A DNA stretch of 64,000 nucleotides from Aedes albopictus (taxonomy: Eukaryota; Arthropoda; Insecta; Diptera; Culicidae), in contig NC_085137.1 of NCBI RefSeq assembly GCF_035046485.1, forward strand, positions 443,056,334 to 443,120,333. The letters run 5' to 3'. Positions 63,491-64,000 of this stretch are shown one piece after another. A program made the position numbers and the translations under genes. Position 1 is the stretch's first letter, and the number at the start of each line of letters is the position of its first letter. The notes under the pieces were generated by a model that was not told the origin of the DNA, did no database searches, and saw only the letters and a list, made by a program, of their open reading frames with translations.

Positions 63491-64000
63491 TGCCAATAAT
63501 TCCTGGAAGAATTAATCCTGGAATTTTTCAAGAAAATCCCTCCATATTTTTATCCAAGAAGTACTTCAAGAATTCCACTAGAAAATTCTTTAAGATCTTT
63601 TTCAGTTCTTACACTAGAAATTCTGCCAAGAATTCCTCAAATAATTCCTCAAGAAATTTCTAAGAGAGTTTCTCCAGGAATTCCTCGTAGACTTCTGACA
63701 AGAAATTCTTCAAGCATTCCTCCAGGAATTCTTCTAAGAGTTTCTTCAGGAATTCCTCTGAGAATTTCTCCAGAAACCCACAGGAAATCGTCCAGAAATT
63801 CTTCCAACAATTACTCCAGAGATTCATCCGAGATTACTTTCAGGCATTTCTCCAGAAAGTCCTACAGGAATTCGTGAAGAAATTTTTCAGAGATTTTCAA
63901 CAGAAATTACTTCAGAAAATCCTCCAGGAACCCTTCAGGGATTCGTCGGAAAATTCTTCCTAGAATTCCTCCAGGGATTTCATGGGATTTTTTTTTTTCA
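63490..64000. repeat. Degenerate CAGGAATTCCTC-type minisatellite
   Basis: AGAAATTCTTCAAGAATTCC- and CCAGGAATTCCTC-like words recur throughout to the window edge. Same class as 12340-13560 and 54290-57500. No coding content. Confidence 0.65.

Noticed and set aside
1..64000. Integrated viral sequence (endogenous viral elements are common in Aedes)
   Set aside because: No replicase, nucleoprotein or glycoprotein motifs noticed in any frame; all RT-bearing pieces fit LINE, BEL/Pao, gypsy or copia families.

Overview
The window looks like chromosomal DNA of an Aedes mosquito. The pointers are a Feilai-type tRNA-derived SINE at 56884-57168, other tRNA-headed SINEs, I-, LOA- and R1-clade non-LTR retrotransposons, BEL/Pao, gypsy and copia relics, many short inverted-repeat elements, introns of about 60 bp, and very sparse host coding sequence. 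The species call is inference from repeat content; Ae. aegypti or Ae. albopictus would both fit.

Layout. 1-6380: SINEs, MITEs and fold-back elements. 6380-9590: a decayed BEL/Pao pol with a MITE nested in it, then a candidate LTR. 9900-15063: dispersed repeats, a LINE endonuclease scrap, and a 3.5 kb hAT-like non-autonomous element with an 8-bp target-site duplication (TSD). 15505-17863: a fold-back with about 951-bp, nearly identical arms. 20285-27756: exons of a minus-strand gene relic from an uncharacterised protein family. One of its introns (67 bp before insertion) holds a full-length I-clade LINE (20953-27058) with a perfect 22-bp TSD. 27790-32490: a decayed LOA-clade LINE carrying a MITE and a SINE. 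33651-41132: a 7.5 kb fold-back whose arms are arrays of a 154-bp satellite (17 and 15 units). 41700-43975: gypsy, copia and LOA scraps. 43976-48900: an R1-clade relic split by a 2.4 kb Mutator-like element that itself holds nested MITEs and a SINE.

50482-54114 (minus): the one confident host gene, the 3' three coding exons of a LONRF-type RING plus LON-domain protein. Its C-terminal tail is rich in His and Gln, and its last intron contains a 24-bp minisatellite. Its upstream exons were not found and are probably beyond 64000 or hidden in 54115-64000. 54115-64000: AT-rich degenerate minisatellite sequence, SINEs, a perfect 193-bp-arm palindrome with its own 11-bp TSD, a 152-bp tandem repeat, a GC-rich low-repeat stretch (60840-61440), a second Mutator-like MITE with a 9-bp TSD, and a faint copia trace.

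Apart from LONRF, almost everything is a record of transposition. Reading frames and TSDs let several insertions be ordered. The observations most worth follow-up are the paired 8-nt start/stop overlaps in the young I-clade LINE, the satellite-armed fold-back, the perfect palindrome, the iterated-word termini of the Mutator-like elements, and the gene relic.
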